The notes beneath the pieces were generated by a model, which saw only the letters and a list, made by a program, of their open reading frames with translations, was not told the origin of the DNA and made no database searches. Position numbers and translations under genes: made by a program. From the NCBI RefSeq assembly GCF_040750475.1, contig NZ_JABJVY010000009.1:122360-186359 (forward strand): a DNA stretch of 64,000 nucleotides. Direction: 5' to 3'. Shown piece after piece: positions 49,936-59,113 of this stretch (the stretch's first letter is position 1; each line of letters starts with the position of its first letter). The stretch comes from Amorphus sp040750475 (GTDB lineage Bacteria > Pseudomonadota > Alphaproteobacteria > Rhizobiales > Amorphaceae).

Positions 49936-50960
49936 GAATCCGGCCCGGCCACGCCGGCATCGGCGAACGTTGCCATGCCGCGATGGACCTGAATGGCGGC
50001 GCGCACCAGGCCGGCGGCCAGCGCCGCGCCCGTTCCCTCGCCAAGCCGCATCCCGAGATCCAAGAGTGGAACCCCGTCGAGTTCCGCCAGCGCGGCGCGA
50101 TGCGCCTTTTCCGCCGACACATGGCCGAACAGGCAGTGGCTGATGGCATCGGGGTCCATGGCGTAGAGCACAGCGGCCGCCGCCGTCGTCACGAAGCCAT
50201 CGACGATTACCGGAATGCGCTGATGGCGGGCCGCCACGATCGCGCCCACGATGGCGGCGATTTCGCGCCCACCGAGGCGCTGCAAGATCACCAGCGGATC
50301 GCGCTCGCCGTCGATCCGACGCACGGCCTGTTCGACCGCCGACACCTTCAGCGCGAAGGCATCGCCATCGACGCCGGTGCCGCCGCCGACCCAATCCTCC
50401 GCCTTGCCGCCGAAAAGGGCGTGGAACACCGCCGCGGCGACGGTAGTGTTGGCGATTCCCATCTCACCAACGCACAGAAGATCGACCTGGCCGGCGATCG
50501 CTTCCATGCCGTAGGCGATGGTGGCCGCGCATTCGCGCTCGTTCTCGAAGGCATCGGTCGTGACGATGTCGCCGGTCGGGCGTTCAAGGGCCAACTCGAA
50601 GACCCGCAGCGCCAGATCGTTGGCCAGGCAGATCTGATTGATGGCGGCCCCGCTGCGGCGGAAATTTTCCACCATCTGCGCCGTCACCGCCGGCGGATAG
50701 GCCGACACGCCGCGCTCCGCCACTCCGTGATTCGCCGCGAACACGGCAACGGTCGGTGACAGGATCTCCGGTTCCGCCCGCGCCTGCCAGGCGGCGACGA
50801 AGGCGGCGATCTCTTCCAGCCGGCCGAGCGAACCGGCGGGCTTGGTTAACTGGCCATCGCGGGCGCGGGCGGCGGCTTCGGCCTCCCGGTCGGGTGCGGG
50901 CCCGCTCGCCACGAGCGAACGGATGTCGTCGAACGGCTGCGGACTGGTCTGATCGATCAT
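49932..50960 (-). CDS. cobT: Nicotinate-nucleotide:dimethylbenzimidazole phosphoribosyltransferase
   Basis: A 342-aa enzyme that makes alpha-ribazole phosphate for the lower ligand of cobalamin. LTKPAGSLGRLEEIA, AANHGVAERGVSAYP, CVGEMGIANTTVAAA, GGREIAAIVGA and LDLGMRLGEGTGAALA (catalytic glutamate in RLGEG) are all present. ATG at 50960 with AGAGG. Divergent from cobS, the partner enzyme of the same branch. Confidence 0.95.
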   Translation of the reverse strand: MIDQTSPQPFDDIRSLVASGPAPDREAEAAARARDGQLTKPAGSLGRLEEIAAFVAAWQARAEPEILSPTVAVFAANHGVAERGVSAYPPAVTAQMVENFRRSGAAINQICLANDLALRVFELALERPTGDIVTTDAFENERECAATIAYGMEAIAGQVDLLCVGEMGIANTTVAAAVFHALFGGKAEDWVGGGTGVDGDAFALKVSAVEQAVRRIDGERDPLVILQRLGGREIAAIVGAIVAARHQRIPVIVDGFVTTAAAAVLYAMDPDAISHCLFGHVSAEKAHRAALAELDGVPLLDLGMRLGEGTGAALAAGLVRAAIQVHRGMATFADAGVAGPDS

Positions 50961-50966
50961 GAGGCC

Positions 50967-50990
50967 TCTAGAGGCTGTTGGGGACTTGGG
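50967..50990. repeat. Solo end related to the MITE-like element
   Basis: CTCTAGAGGCTGTTGGGGACTTGG resembles the left end of the element at 43620. No matching right end was found nearby, so it may be a decayed remnant. It lies just upstream of cobT's start, where it supplies the AGAGG before the ATG. Confidence 0.45.
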
Positions 50991-51119
50991 GGGAAGCGTG
51001 GATTCTCGTCCCGCGTCATACAGGCTTGCCACGTTGCGGTAAAATCGGTCACGGCGAAGACGGTTGTGGAACCGGTCGGCAAGGTGCAAGCGTTGCCAGG
51101 CGACAGAGAGGATCCGAAC

Positions 51120-51941
51120 ATGACGATGCAAGACCCGCCCGGCGCGCCCGGTCCAGTGTCCGCTTATGCCGCGGACATCGTCGTCTGCGTCCGCTTTTTC
51201 TCCCGGCTCGCAACCGCCCTGCCCGATGGCTTCGCCCGCTTGGCGGGCCGCCGAAGGCTGGTCGGCGCCGTGCGGGCATTGCCGGCGGCAAGCCTGCTGA
51301 TTGCGCTGCCCGGCGCCGTCGTGATCGCCGTCCTGGTCGCGATCGGCATCCCGCCCTTGGCCTCAGCCGCCGCCGCCCTTGCCGTTACCGCGATCGTGAC
51401 CGGCGCGCTGCACGAGGATGGCCTCGCCGACGTTGCCGACGGCTTCTTCGGCGGGCGCGATGCGGAGCACCGGCTGACCATCATGCGCGACAGCCGGACC
51501 GGCGCCTTCGGCGCGCTCGCGCTCGCCCTCACCGTTTTGATGCGTGCCAGCCTCGTTGCCGGGATCGCGCTCGAGGCCGGTCCGATTGCCGCCGCCGCCG
51601 GATTGCTCGCAGCCTCCGTCGGCGGCCGGATCGCGCTATTGTGGCCCTGGCTGGCCACGCCGCCGGCGCGCGCCGACGGATTGGCCCGGCTGGTCGGAAA
51701 GCCGGATTCCGGCGCGGCTCGCGTCGCCGCGCTGACCGGCGCGGTGATCGTGTTCCTGCTCACGCTCGGCTTTGCGCCCCTCGCCGTCATTCCCGCCGCC
51801 GTTGGGGTGGTTTTGGCGGGTTGGGGGCTCTCGGTTGCGGCCCGGCGCCAGATCGGCGGTCACACCGGCGACGTGCTGGGGGCATCGGAGCAACTCGCCG
51901 AGATTGCCGTTTTGGCCGCAATCACCATGTCTCTCACGTGA
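51120..51941 (+). CDS. cobS: Adenosylcobinamide-GDP ribazoletransferase
   Basis: A 273-aa inner-membrane enzyme joining alpha-ribazole to adenosylcobinamide-GDP to give adenosylcobalamin. The metal motif GALHEDGLADVADGFFGG (about 95-112) and MRDSRTGAFGALAL are diagnostic; about six hydrophobic helices. ATG at 51120 with AGAGGA. It is followed by an overlapping DUF1289 gene. No B12 box was seen in the divergent control region. Confidence 0.93.
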   Translation: MTMQDPPGAPGPVSAYAADIVVCVRFFSRLATALPDGFARLAGRRRLVGAVRALPAASLLIALPGAVVIAVLVAIGIPPLASAAAALAVTAIVTGALHEDGLADVADGFFGGRDAEHRLTIMRDSRTGAFGALALALTVLMRASLVAGIALEAGPIAAAAGLLAASVGGRIALLWPWLATPPARADGLARLVGKPDSGAARVAALTGAVIVFLLTLGFAPLAVIPAAVGVVLAGWGLSVAARRQIGGHTGDVLGASEQLAEIAVLAAITMSLT

Positions 51942-52129
51942 GCAACACACAGCCAACCGAGCGGATCGAAAGCCCCTGCGTGTCGATCTGCCGGATCGAT
52001 CCCACCTCCGGGCTCTGTATCGGATGCCTGCGAACCCTCGACGAGATCGCATCCTGGCGAACACTCGACGCGGACCAGCGCCGTGCCGTCATCGCAGAGC
52101 TGCAAGACCGGGCAACGGAAAGGGCCTGA
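51938..52129 (+). CDS. DUF1289 cysteine-rich small protein
   Basis: A 63-aa protein starting at GTG inside the cobS stop (GTGA). ESPCVSICRIDPTSGLCIGCLRTLDEIASW carries four cysteines in the DUF1289 pattern (C-x3-C-x8-C-x2-C), which suggests a metal or Fe-S site. Members often lie next to cobS or other oxidoreductase genes. Function unknown. Confidence 0.88.
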   Translation: MSNTQPTERIESPCVSICRIDPTSGLCIGCLRTLDEIASWRTLDADQRRAVIAELQDRATERA

Positions 52130-52133
52130 CCGC

Positions 52134-52835
52134 GTGCGTCGCTTCGCCATCGCTTTCATTGTCATCCTGGCGGTAGTCGCCGGCGTCGCCTGGCTTGTCG
52201 GCGGCACGCCGACGACCCAGGAAGAGCTGATGGCCGGCCTCGACACCACCTGGCCGCGAACGGTTGCGCTCGGGCTCCTGGCAGCCGTTTTGACCGCGAG
52301 CATGGTCGCCGGCAGCCCCAAGCTGAAAGAGGTCGGCCGCGCCATCACCGTCTGGGGACTGCTCGCGCTGGTGCTGATCGCCGTCTACGCCTATCGCCAT
52401 GATCTCACCCGCATGGCCCAGACCACGATGGCGGCGGTCGTGCCCGGCATGGCCGTCAGTGTCGACGAGGGGGTCGCCGTCTCGCGCGGGGCGGACGGTC
52501 ATTTTCGTATTCGCGGGTCCGTCAATGGCGCACCGGTCACCTTCCTGTTGGACACCGGCGCGAGCCTGATCTTGCTCACGAGCGAGGATGCGACGGCGGC
52601 CGGTGTCCGGCCGGAACGTGCGGCGTTCTCGCTGCCGGTCTCGACCGCCAACGGGCTTGCCGAGGTCGCGCCGGTCACGCTCGGCGACGTCAGCGTCGGC
52701 TCGATTTCGGAAAGCGAAGTGAGTGCCGCCGTGGCGCCGCCAGGCAAGCTGTCATCCAGCCTGCTGGGCATGAGCTTCCTCTCCCGGCTCTACCGGTTCG
52801 AGATCAAAGGCGACCGGCTGGTGCTGCAGAAATAG
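52134..52835 (+). CDS. Membrane-anchored retropepsin-like aspartic protease (TIGR02281)
   Basis: A 233-aa protein with three hydrophobic helices (about 5-25, 42-60, 68-85) and a periplasmic clan AA aspartic protease domain (about 110-233). The catalytic motif is FLLDTGAS and the flap region VTLGDVSVGSIS; a conserved LLGMSFLSRL ends the domain. It acts as a dimer with one Asp per chain. GTG at 52134 with AAGGG, five bases after the DUF1289 stop. Substrate unknown. Confidence 0.87.
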   Translation: MRRFAIAFIVILAVVAGVAWLVGGTPTTQEELMAGLDTTWPRTVALGLLAAVLTASMVAGSPKLKEVGRAITVWGLLALVLIAVYAYRHDLTRMAQTTMAAVVPGMAVSVDEGVAVSRGADGHFRIRGSVNGAPVTFLLDTGASLILLTSEDATAAGVRPERAAFSLPVSTANGLAEVAPVTLGDVSVGSISESEVSAAVAPPGKLSSSLLGMSFLSRLYRFEIKGDRLVLQK

Positions 52836-53473
52836 CGCGCGACCGCGCGCCGGCCGAAGATCAACGGACGTTCGGTCAAGCCTGAACGTCCAGAAGTTGA
52901 TCGTCTTTAAGACCGAGCAGCTTATCTGCCTCCGGAAGGACACAGGCTGCTCTCAGGCAGCCCCCGCGGAGCCGTGAGCGAAGCGAACTCGCGTGAGCGG
53001 AAAGATTCTTTAAACGCAATCCCGGACGGAAAACCGGTTCCCACTTTTCCTGGGATTGCTGTCATCAGCGCGCGACCGCGCGCCGGCCGGTTAGGCCGCC
53101 CCCGCGGAGCGGTGAGCGAAGCGAACTCGCGTGAGCGGAAAGATTCTTTAGACGCAATCCCGGACGGAAAACCGGTTCCCACTTTTCCTGGGATTGCTGT
53201 CATCAGCGCGCGACCGCGCGCCGGCCGGTTAGGACGCCCCGCGGAGCCGTGAGCGAAGCGAACTCGCGTGAGCGGAAAGATTCTTTAGACGCAATACCGG
53301 ACGGAAAACCGGTTCCCACTTTTCCTGGGATTGCTGTCATCAGCGCGCGACCGCGAGCCGGCCGGTTAGGCCGCCCCCGCGGAGCCGTGAGCGAAGCGAA
53401 CTCGCGTGAGCGGAAAGATTCTTTAGACGCAATCCCGGACGGAAAACCGGTTCCCACTTTTCCTGGGATTGCT
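52836..53473 (+). repeat. Tandem 137-138-bp repeat array, family B
   Basis: Four units with core GGAAAACCGGTTCCCACTTT ending at about 53060, 53198, 53336 and 53473. Period is 138 (53073 to 53211) and 137 (53211 to 53348). Each unit has a GCGCGACCGCGCGCCGGCCGG palindromic segment, a GCGAAGCGAACTCGCGTGAGC hairpin and the core inverted repeat. Units differ by few bases. The first unit is truncated. No gene lies in it. Confidence 0.95.
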
Positions 53474-54337
53474 TTACGCCACCGTCACTTCCATGGCGCT
53501 GGCGACGAGTTCCATGCCTTCCCGCGCGATCAGCGCTCCCGGATGGCGCGAGCGAACCCGGTCGGCAATGCGGTCGAGATCCTCGTCGGTGCGCGCGGGA
53601 TCGTGGTGGAACATCACCGGATGCGCGACGCCCGCCTTGTCGGCGAGCGCGACGGCCTTCTGCCAAGTCGAATGGCCCCAGCCGACGAAACGATGATATT
53701 CCTCGTCGGTGTAGGTCGCGTCGTAGACCATGATGTCCACGCCTTCGACGAACTTGGCCACCGCCGCATCGATCTTCGCGTCGCCGTGCTCGTGGTCGGT
53801 GATGATCGCCAGCGACCCGCCGCCCCAATCGAAGCGATAGCCGGTCGCGCCGCCGGGATGGTTGAGCGGCAGCGTGCGGACGACCAGCCCGGGGCGAAGC
53901 CCGACGGAATCGCCGGCAAGAAACTGGCGAAACTGGCAGGCCCTGAGCGCGGACGTCGGGACCGGGAACAGCGGCGGCGACATCAAGCGCGCCAGCACTT
54001 CCTCCAGCGATCCGTCTCGCGGCACATGGCCGCCCCACACGCGAATGTCGAAATCCAGGCTGTAGGCGGGGCAGAAGAACGGCAGCCCGCAGATATGGTC
54101 GAGATGGGTATGGGTGAACAGCAGGTCCGCCGGCTCCGGCACCCGCTGGTTCATCAGCCAGCCGAGCCGGCGCGCGCCGGATCCGCAATCGATGATCACG
54201 AGATACGGGCCAACCCGAACCTCGATGCAGGTGGTTTCGCCGCCATAGCGCAGCGTATGATGTCCAGGTGTCGGGATGGAGCCGCGCACACCCCAGAACT
54301 TCAGTCGAAGCCCGTCTGTCGGCTCGATCATGGTCAT
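53474..54337 (-). CDS. MBL-fold metallo-hydrolase
   Basis: A 287-aa metallo-beta-lactamase-fold protein. LKFWGVRGSIPTPG opening, LVIIDCGSGAR, the metal motif THTHLDHICGLPFF (HxHxDH), LPLNHPGGATGYRFDW, IITDHEHGD and MVYDATYTDEEY follow the RNase Z/PhnP-like group. Two in-frame starts (54337, 54331). The third gene of a coupled set: its ATG overlaps the cNMP-binding gene's stop by 4 nt (54334-54337). Confidence 0.88.
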   Translation of the reverse strand: MTMIEPTDGLRLKFWGVRGSIPTPGHHTLRYGGETTCIEVRVGPYLVIIDCGSGARRLGWLMNQRVPEPADLLFTHTHLDHICGLPFFCPAYSLDFDIRVWGGHVPRDGSLEEVLARLMSPPLFPVPTSALRACQFRQFLAGDSVGLRPGLVVRTLPLNHPGGATGYRFDWGGGSLAIITDHEHGDAKIDAAVAKFVEGVDIMVYDATYTDEEYHRFVGWGHSTWQKAVALADKAGVAHPVMFHHDPARTDEDLDRIADRVRSRHPGALIAREGMELVASAMEVTVA

Positions 54338-54798
54338 TGTTCGGCCCCTGCCGGCCCTGCGCGCAGACGCCCTACCTCGCGCGTTGTCCTTTCAAGACGA
54401 TGCGCCAGCACACGCATCACTTCAATTGCCATATCTGGGAAATTCTTAAGAAGTTTCAAGAAATTCTCTTTCGCGATCGCCAATGCCAGGACGTCGCTGG
54501 TGGCAACGACCGTCGCTGTGCGCGGAACATCGATCAAAATCGCGATCTCGCCGACGACGTCGTTCTGTTTGACCGTCGCCACCGTCTCGTTGCCATGGCT
54601 GGTCTGGATCACGATGTCGGCCGCACCATCCAGGATGATGTAGGCGGCATCCCCACGCTCGCCTTGCTCGCAGAGCCGTTCCCCCGGCCGAAAACTCACC
54701 CGCTCGCTGATGAAGGCGAGCAGCCTCAGCTTCGTGTCGTCGACGCCACGAAACAAGGGAACCTTCTTCAGCGCCTCAACCTCAGCGTCCAGGCTCAC
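54334..54798 (-). CDS. Stand-alone cyclic-nucleotide-binding domain protein
   Basis: A 154-aa cNMP-binding domain (CRP-type) without a DNA-binding domain. RPGERLCEQGERGDAAYIILDGAADI leads to the phosphate-binding cassette GEIAILIDVPRTATVVA, including the conserved Glu and the Arg needed to bind cyclic nucleotide. A C-terminal helix (MRVLAHRLERTTREV) may signal. Overlaps both neighbours by 4 nt, which strongly implies stoichiometric synthesis with the ABC-like protein. Confidence 0.92.
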   Translation of the reverse strand: MSLDAEVEALKKVPLFRGVDDTKLRLLAFISERVSFRPGERLCEQGERGDAAYIILDGAADIVIQTSHGNETVATVKQNDVVGEIAILIDVPRTATVVATSDVLALAIAKENFLKLLKNFPDMAIEVMRVLAHRLERTTREVGRLRAGPAGAEQ

Positions 54799-57443
54799 GC
54801 CGGCTCCTCCTCCGCCTTGACAGACGCGTCGTCACCATCGTCGTCGGCACCGTCAGACATCGCCGCCCTCACGCTAGCGTAATCGCCGTCTGCGACCAAG
54901 CGTCCCTCCCGCATGACGACGACGCGATCGAATTTTTCCGCGACGCGCGGAACGGCCGTACCGACCACCAAGGTGCCTTCGCCCACCACGTTGCGAACTT
55001 CGTCCAGAACGCGCGGTTCCTCGTCGACCGTGCCGTCGAGCAGCGTGATCCGGGGCTTTTTGAGGAGCACCCGCACCAACCCGACACGACGGCGCTGAAC
55101 CGGGGACAGGCGCGCCCCGGCCACGCCGACATGGTAGTTCAAGCCGGCCCGGGCGATCGGATCGCGGGCGCCAAGCTCGGCAAGGGTCTGGCGGATGAAG
55201 CCTTCGATCCGCTCGCGCGCGCCGCGCCGATCCACCCGCGGCTTGCCGAACAGGATGTTCTCCTCGACCGTCAACGGGTCGATATAGTGTTCCGGGTCGA
55301 ACAGCACGTAACGCCCGTCCAGCTTGTCGAGCCGGTCGCGAACCGCCGTCCGGCCTTTGACGAATTGGGCCGCCTGGGCCTCGTCGATCTCCACCAGACG
55401 GTGACGGGCGGGAACCAGCCGGAAGGCGAGACCGACCAGCTCGGCGCTCTGATAGGCCGAGAGCTGACCGACCCCACCGGATCGGTAGGCTCGCACATAG
55501 GGCTCGAACGCGGGAAGCTGATCGCTCGACAACAGGCTGAAATCGCCCAGCAGGCTGTCGTCGACGGACATGTCGGAGAAGAGCTCGATCATGGTCTCGG
55601 CGACCTTGGCGCCGATCTCGACCAGAGCGTCGTGAACGCCGGCCTCCTTCAGCGCGTCGATCACGTCGGTGTCCTGGGCGATCGCGTCGACGCTCACGGT
55701 CGGGTCCGCCGGCAAGGCGAACAGGACATTCTCAGCCAGCGTGCCGCTCGGATTGAACGCATCGCTGCGCCACAGCTCCACCAGATCCTGCAGCTCCGCG
55801 TCGGACTTGATGCGCTCGCCGACCGCTTTACGCGCCTCCAGAACCCGCGTGGCGAGGTCCGGCTCGGCGGCCGGATCGACGTTCGACTGCAGGCCCATGC
55901 GGAAGAGATCGTTGCCGAGGCCGGTCCGGTCGAACAGGTCGAGGATGTGCTGGTCGAGATCGTGTCCGTCGGCGACTTCAGCGACCGCCAAGTCCTCCCA
56001 AGGCGCGTCGAAATCGAACTTGCTGTTGCCCGTCAGCTTCGCCTCGGCAAGGCGGAACTTGTGCTCGTCGGAATCGATCTCGACGTCGCCAACCGGGCGG
56101 TGGCGCAGCGAATAGATCACGTTGCCGCGGATGGTGTCGTTGAACATGTAGGGCGAGGCGCCGACATAGGCGATCTCCCGGCCGAGCACCGCCTCCGGCA
56201 AATTGCCGAGCTCATGGCCATTGATCTCGACCCGTCCGGTTTGCGGATCCATCAGCCCGGCGGCGAGAAGAAGCAGCTCGGTGCGACCGCTCGACCCGGT
56301 GCCGAAGACGGCCACTCTCGTGCCCTTTTGGATGGTCGTGTCGAGATCCGACACCTCCTGCCCGCTTCCGAACACCGCGCTTGCGCGATGGAACACGATA
56401 TCCCCGTCGAGGTCGACATCTTCCTTGGCATCGTCGTCGATCCGCGACGCCGGGTACATGTTCGGCGGATCGAAATTCTCCACCACCGTCTCGTACTTCA
56501 CGTTCATGTTCGAGAGGTTCTGGTAGTAGGTGATCAGCTCCTTCCACGGACCGGCCAGATCCTTGTAGGCCGCCAGCACCGCCACCAGCGCACCGAAGGA
56601 CAGCTCGCCCTTGATCACCAGATAGCCGCCGACCGAATAGAAGAAGAACGGCGGAAGCTGGTTCATGAAGTTGTTGATGAACTTGATCAGATATTTCCGC
56701 TTGTAGATTTCCAAGCGGATACGATAGTTCGTCAGCAACTTGTCGGTGATATCGGCGAGATGCCACTGGGTGGTGTCGTTGGCGTGGATCTCGATAATGC
56801 CGGCGACGCTTTCGCCGACCTTATCGGAAATCTTGCGGACATTCTTGACGCGCTCGCGAACCAGAATCACCACCCGATGCTGCAGCTTCGGGATGATGTA
56901 GCCCTGGACCGGATAGAGCAGCACCGCGGCCGCGCCCAAGAACGGATCCTGGGCGAAAATGAAGACGATGTAGACGACCAGCGTGCCGCCCTGAAAGGCG
57001 GGCGTCGCGATCGCATCGCCGATGAAGACGCCGAGATCTTCCACCTCCGCGATCATCATCGAGATCAGTTCGCCGGCGCTTACCCCGCGGAACTGGGGCA
57101 AACGAAAGCGCATGATCTGGTAGTAGAGCCGATAGCGCAGGCGCCGCAGCATGCGTTCGCCGACCACGCCCTTGTAGACGTTGAGAACGAACTTCACGCC
57201 GTTGTTCAGGACGACGAGGCTGAGGAAGATGCCGCACAGCACCAGAAGATAGGGAATCTGATCGAGCGTGAAGCCGGCGACCGTGCGCGGAAAGTCCTTG
57301 CCGTCGATCGCGTCGTTCACGATCCATTTCGGCAACTCCAGCGTCATGTACAGGATCGGAAACGAGACCACAGTGATCGCGAGAATGATCAGCTGTTGGC
57401 GCTTGCTGTACGCCCAGATGAAACCGAATAGGCTCTTCTGCAT
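54795..57443 (-). CDS. Degenerate ABC-exporter-like protein with enlarged NBD
   Basis: An 882-aa protein. Residues 1-325 are six exporter-type helices with the usual IEIHANDTTQ coupling region. Residues about 345-860 resemble an NBD but with key changes: Walker A 381-388 reads GTGSSGRT (Lys to Arg), Q-loop 427-434 VGASPYMF (no Gln), signature 779-783 LSPVQ, Walker B ITLLDG (799-804, catalytic Glu to Gly) and no H-loop His (VVGTAVPR). A roughly 320-residue insertion (about 445-765) lies between Q-loop and signature and holds two more TxxEN-type segments (567-575, 724-732). An acidic tail ends it. Probably unable to hydrolyse ATP. Confidence 0.85.
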   Translation of the reverse strand: MQKSLFGFIWAYSKRQQLIILAITVVSFPILYMTLELPKWIVNDAIDGKDFPRTVAGFTLDQIPYLLVLCGIFLSLVVLNNGVKFVLNVYKGVVGERMLRRLRYRLYYQIMRFRLPQFRGVSAGELISMMIAEVEDLGVFIGDAIATPAFQGGTLVVYIVFIFAQDPFLGAAAVLLYPVQGYIIPKLQHRVVILVRERVKNVRKISDKVGESVAGIIEIHANDTTQWHLADITDKLLTNYRIRLEIYKRKYLIKFINNFMNQLPPFFFYSVGGYLVIKGELSFGALVAVLAAYKDLAGPWKELITYYQNLSNMNVKYETVVENFDPPNMYPASRIDDDAKEDVDLDGDIVFHRASAVFGSGQEVSDLDTTIQKGTRVAVFGTGSSGRTELLLLAAGLMDPQTGRVEINGHELGNLPEAVLGREIAYVGASPYMFNDTIRGNVIYSLRHRPVGDVEIDSDEHKFRLAEAKLTGNSKFDFDAPWEDLAVAEVADGHDLDQHILDLFDRTGLGNDLFRMGLQSNVDPAAEPDLATRVLEARKAVGERIKSDAELQDLVELWRSDAFNPSGTLAENVLFALPADPTVSVDAIAQDTDVIDALKEAGVHDALVEIGAKVAETMIELFSDMSVDDSLLGDFSLLSSDQLPAFEPYVRAYRSGGVGQLSAYQSAELVGLAFRLVPARHRLVEIDEAQAAQFVKGRTAVRDRLDKLDGRYVLFDPEHYIDPLTVEENILFGKPRVDRRGARERIEGFIRQTLAELGARDPIARAGLNYHVGVAGARLSPVQRRRVGLVRVLLKKPRITLLDGTVDEEPRVLDEVRNVVGEGTLVVGTAVPRVAEKFDRVVVMREGRLVADGDYASVRAAMSDGADDDGDDASVKAEEEPA

Positions 57444-57893
57444 TCACCCGCCTCTGGCGCCTGGATTACAATGATTGCGGGGTGATTCGACCTGCAATCA
57501 GGAAACGCGAACGATTCTAACAAGCTACGGCGAGATGCGGGCGGAAAACCGAAATCGTCGGTTTGCCCCGCCCCCGCAGCGTCGGCGCAAACGGAGTGTG
57601 TGCGCCGGAACACGCGTGCGCAACACTTAGCTTGCGCGCAGCCGCCTGTCCGCGTATTCGCAGCCCGTTCGCAACGGCGATGCCTGTTTTTTGGGGCTTG
57701 CAACGGGCAGCGCAAAACTGCAGGAAACGGCCCGCGCTGGACGGCAGCTCAGTTTCCAGATTAGGGTCGACTTGACGGGGGGAGCCGTCTTTGTCGACAA
57801 CCAAGCCCGATATCGTGGGGTGGGTCGGCGAGGTCGTCATGCTACCGCACGGATGAACACGAAACGCGATAACAGCCTGACCGGCCGGTCCCG
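57444..57893. other. Divergent control region of the ABC-like and glycosyltransferase operons
   Basis: About 450 bp between the two divergent operons, with no family A/B repeat. Contains GCGCAAC...TTGCGC (about 57617-57637). Shadow frames only. Promoters for both operons should lie here. Confidence 0.45.
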
Positions 57894-59108
57894 ATGCGGT
57901 GCAAGCAACCGAAGATCCTGATCTACAGTCATGATTCCTTCGGGCTCGGCCATTTGCGGCGGTGCCGGACGATCGCTCATGCGCTGGTGGGCGCGTTCGA
58001 CGACCTGTCGGTCATCATCCTGTCCGGCTCTCCGATCATCGGATCCTTCGACTTTCGAAGCCGCGTGGATTTCGTGCGCGTCCCCGGCGTTATCAAGCTG
58101 CGCAACGGTCAGTACACCGCCCACACGCTGCCGCTTGGCATCGAAGAGATGCTGGAATTGCGCGCCTCCATCATCGAGCACACGGCGGAGGTCTTCGATC
58201 CCCACGTCTTTATCGTGGACAAGGAGCCGCTCGGCCTGCGCGGCGAAGTGCGCACGACGCTGGAGCGGCTGGGAAAACGCGGAACGCGGCTCGTGCTGGG
58301 CCTGCGCGACGTCATGGACGATCCGGAGGTCCTGAAGGAGGAATGGGAGCGCAAGGGCGCACCCGAAGCGCTGGAAAACCTTTACGACGACGTCTGGATC
58401 TACGGGCGCAAGGAAATCCACGATCCGCTGGCCGGCATCGGCGTTCCCGACGCCGTGCGCGAAAAGGCGCTTTTCACCGGCTATCTGCGCCGGGAAGCCC
58501 CTCCCGCGGCCTCTAGCAGCTTCCGCTCTCCCTTCGGCGAGGAACCGTTCATCCTGGTAACGCCGGGCGGGGGTGGCGACGGCGTGGAGCTGGTCGATTG
58601 GGTGCTGCGCGCTTACGAAGCCCACGAGCAGCCGCTGTTTCCGGCCGTCATCGTGCTCGGCCCGTTCATGTCCAACGAGTATCAGGAGCGCTTCACCGCC
58701 CGCGCGGAGCATCTACGCGATGTCCACATCATCGACTTCACCCCGACCATCGAGTGTCTGATGGAAGAGGCCGTCGCGATCGTCGGAATGGGCGGCTACA
58801 ACATCTTTTGCGAGATCCTGTCGTTCGACAAGCCGACGCTACTGGTGCCCCGGGTCCAACCCCGACGCGAACAGGCGATCCGCGCCGCCAAAGCGGAAGC
58901 GGCCGGTCTTCTGAGCGTCCTGCCGATCGACCGCTATCCGGACGTGGATCCGATGGTGGAGGCGCTTGCCCGCCTGCCGCGACAGAACCCGCCGTCGGTC
59001 GCGGGCCTCAACGGCCTGCTCGGCGGGCTCGACGTAATCACCGATCGGGTCGCCACCTTTTTCGAAGAAACCGGCGCACGGGCCCCGCGTGCGGCGGCGG
59101 GCGAATAA
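57894..59108 (+). CDS. Predicted glycosyltransferase, GT28/MurG-like (COG4671 type)
   Basis: A 404-aa GT-B protein. N-terminal acceptor-domain motif SFGLGHLRRCRTIAHAL; C-terminal donor-domain motif VGMGGYNIFCEILSFDKPTLLVPRVQPRREQAIRA. It is the first gene of the rightward operon. The ATG at 57894 lacks a good ribosome-binding site, so the start could differ. It shares plan with the gene at 61934. Sugar and acceptor unknown. Confidence 0.85.
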   Translation: MRCKQPKILIYSHDSFGLGHLRRCRTIAHALVGAFDDLSVIILSGSPIIGSFDFRSRVDFVRVPGVIKLRNGQYTAHTLPLGIEEMLELRASIIEHTAEVFDPHVFIVDKEPLGLRGEVRTTLERLGKRGTRLVLGLRDVMDDPEVLKEEWERKGAPEALENLYDDVWIYGRKEIHDPLAGIGVPDAVREKALFTGYLRREAPPAASSSFRSPFGEEPFILVTPGGGGDGVELVDWVLRAYEAHEQPLFPAVIVLGPFMSNEYQERFTARAEHLRDVHIIDFTPTIECLMEEAVAIVGMGGYNIFCEILSFDKPTLLVPRVQPRREQAIRAAKAEAAGLLSVLPIDRYPDVDPMVEALARLPRQNPPSVAGLNGLLGGLDVITDRVATFFEETGARAPRAAAGE

Positions 59109-59113
59109 CGCGC

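Noticed and set aside
50961..51119. Cobalamin riboswitch between cobT and cobS
   Set aside because: No B12-box-like GCCACTG and no multi-helix layout could be found in the 159-bp gap.
52922..53468. Open frames within the left tandem array
   Set aside because: Same cause as in the right array; no ribosome-binding site or domain.
52836..53473. CRISPR array
   Set aside because: Units are contiguous 138-bp tandem repeats without unique spacers, and no cas gene is present.
55131..57431. 766-residue plus-strand frame opposite the ABC-like gene
   Set aside because: Antisense shadow, rich in His/Arg/Gln; the minus strand has the clear membrane domain.
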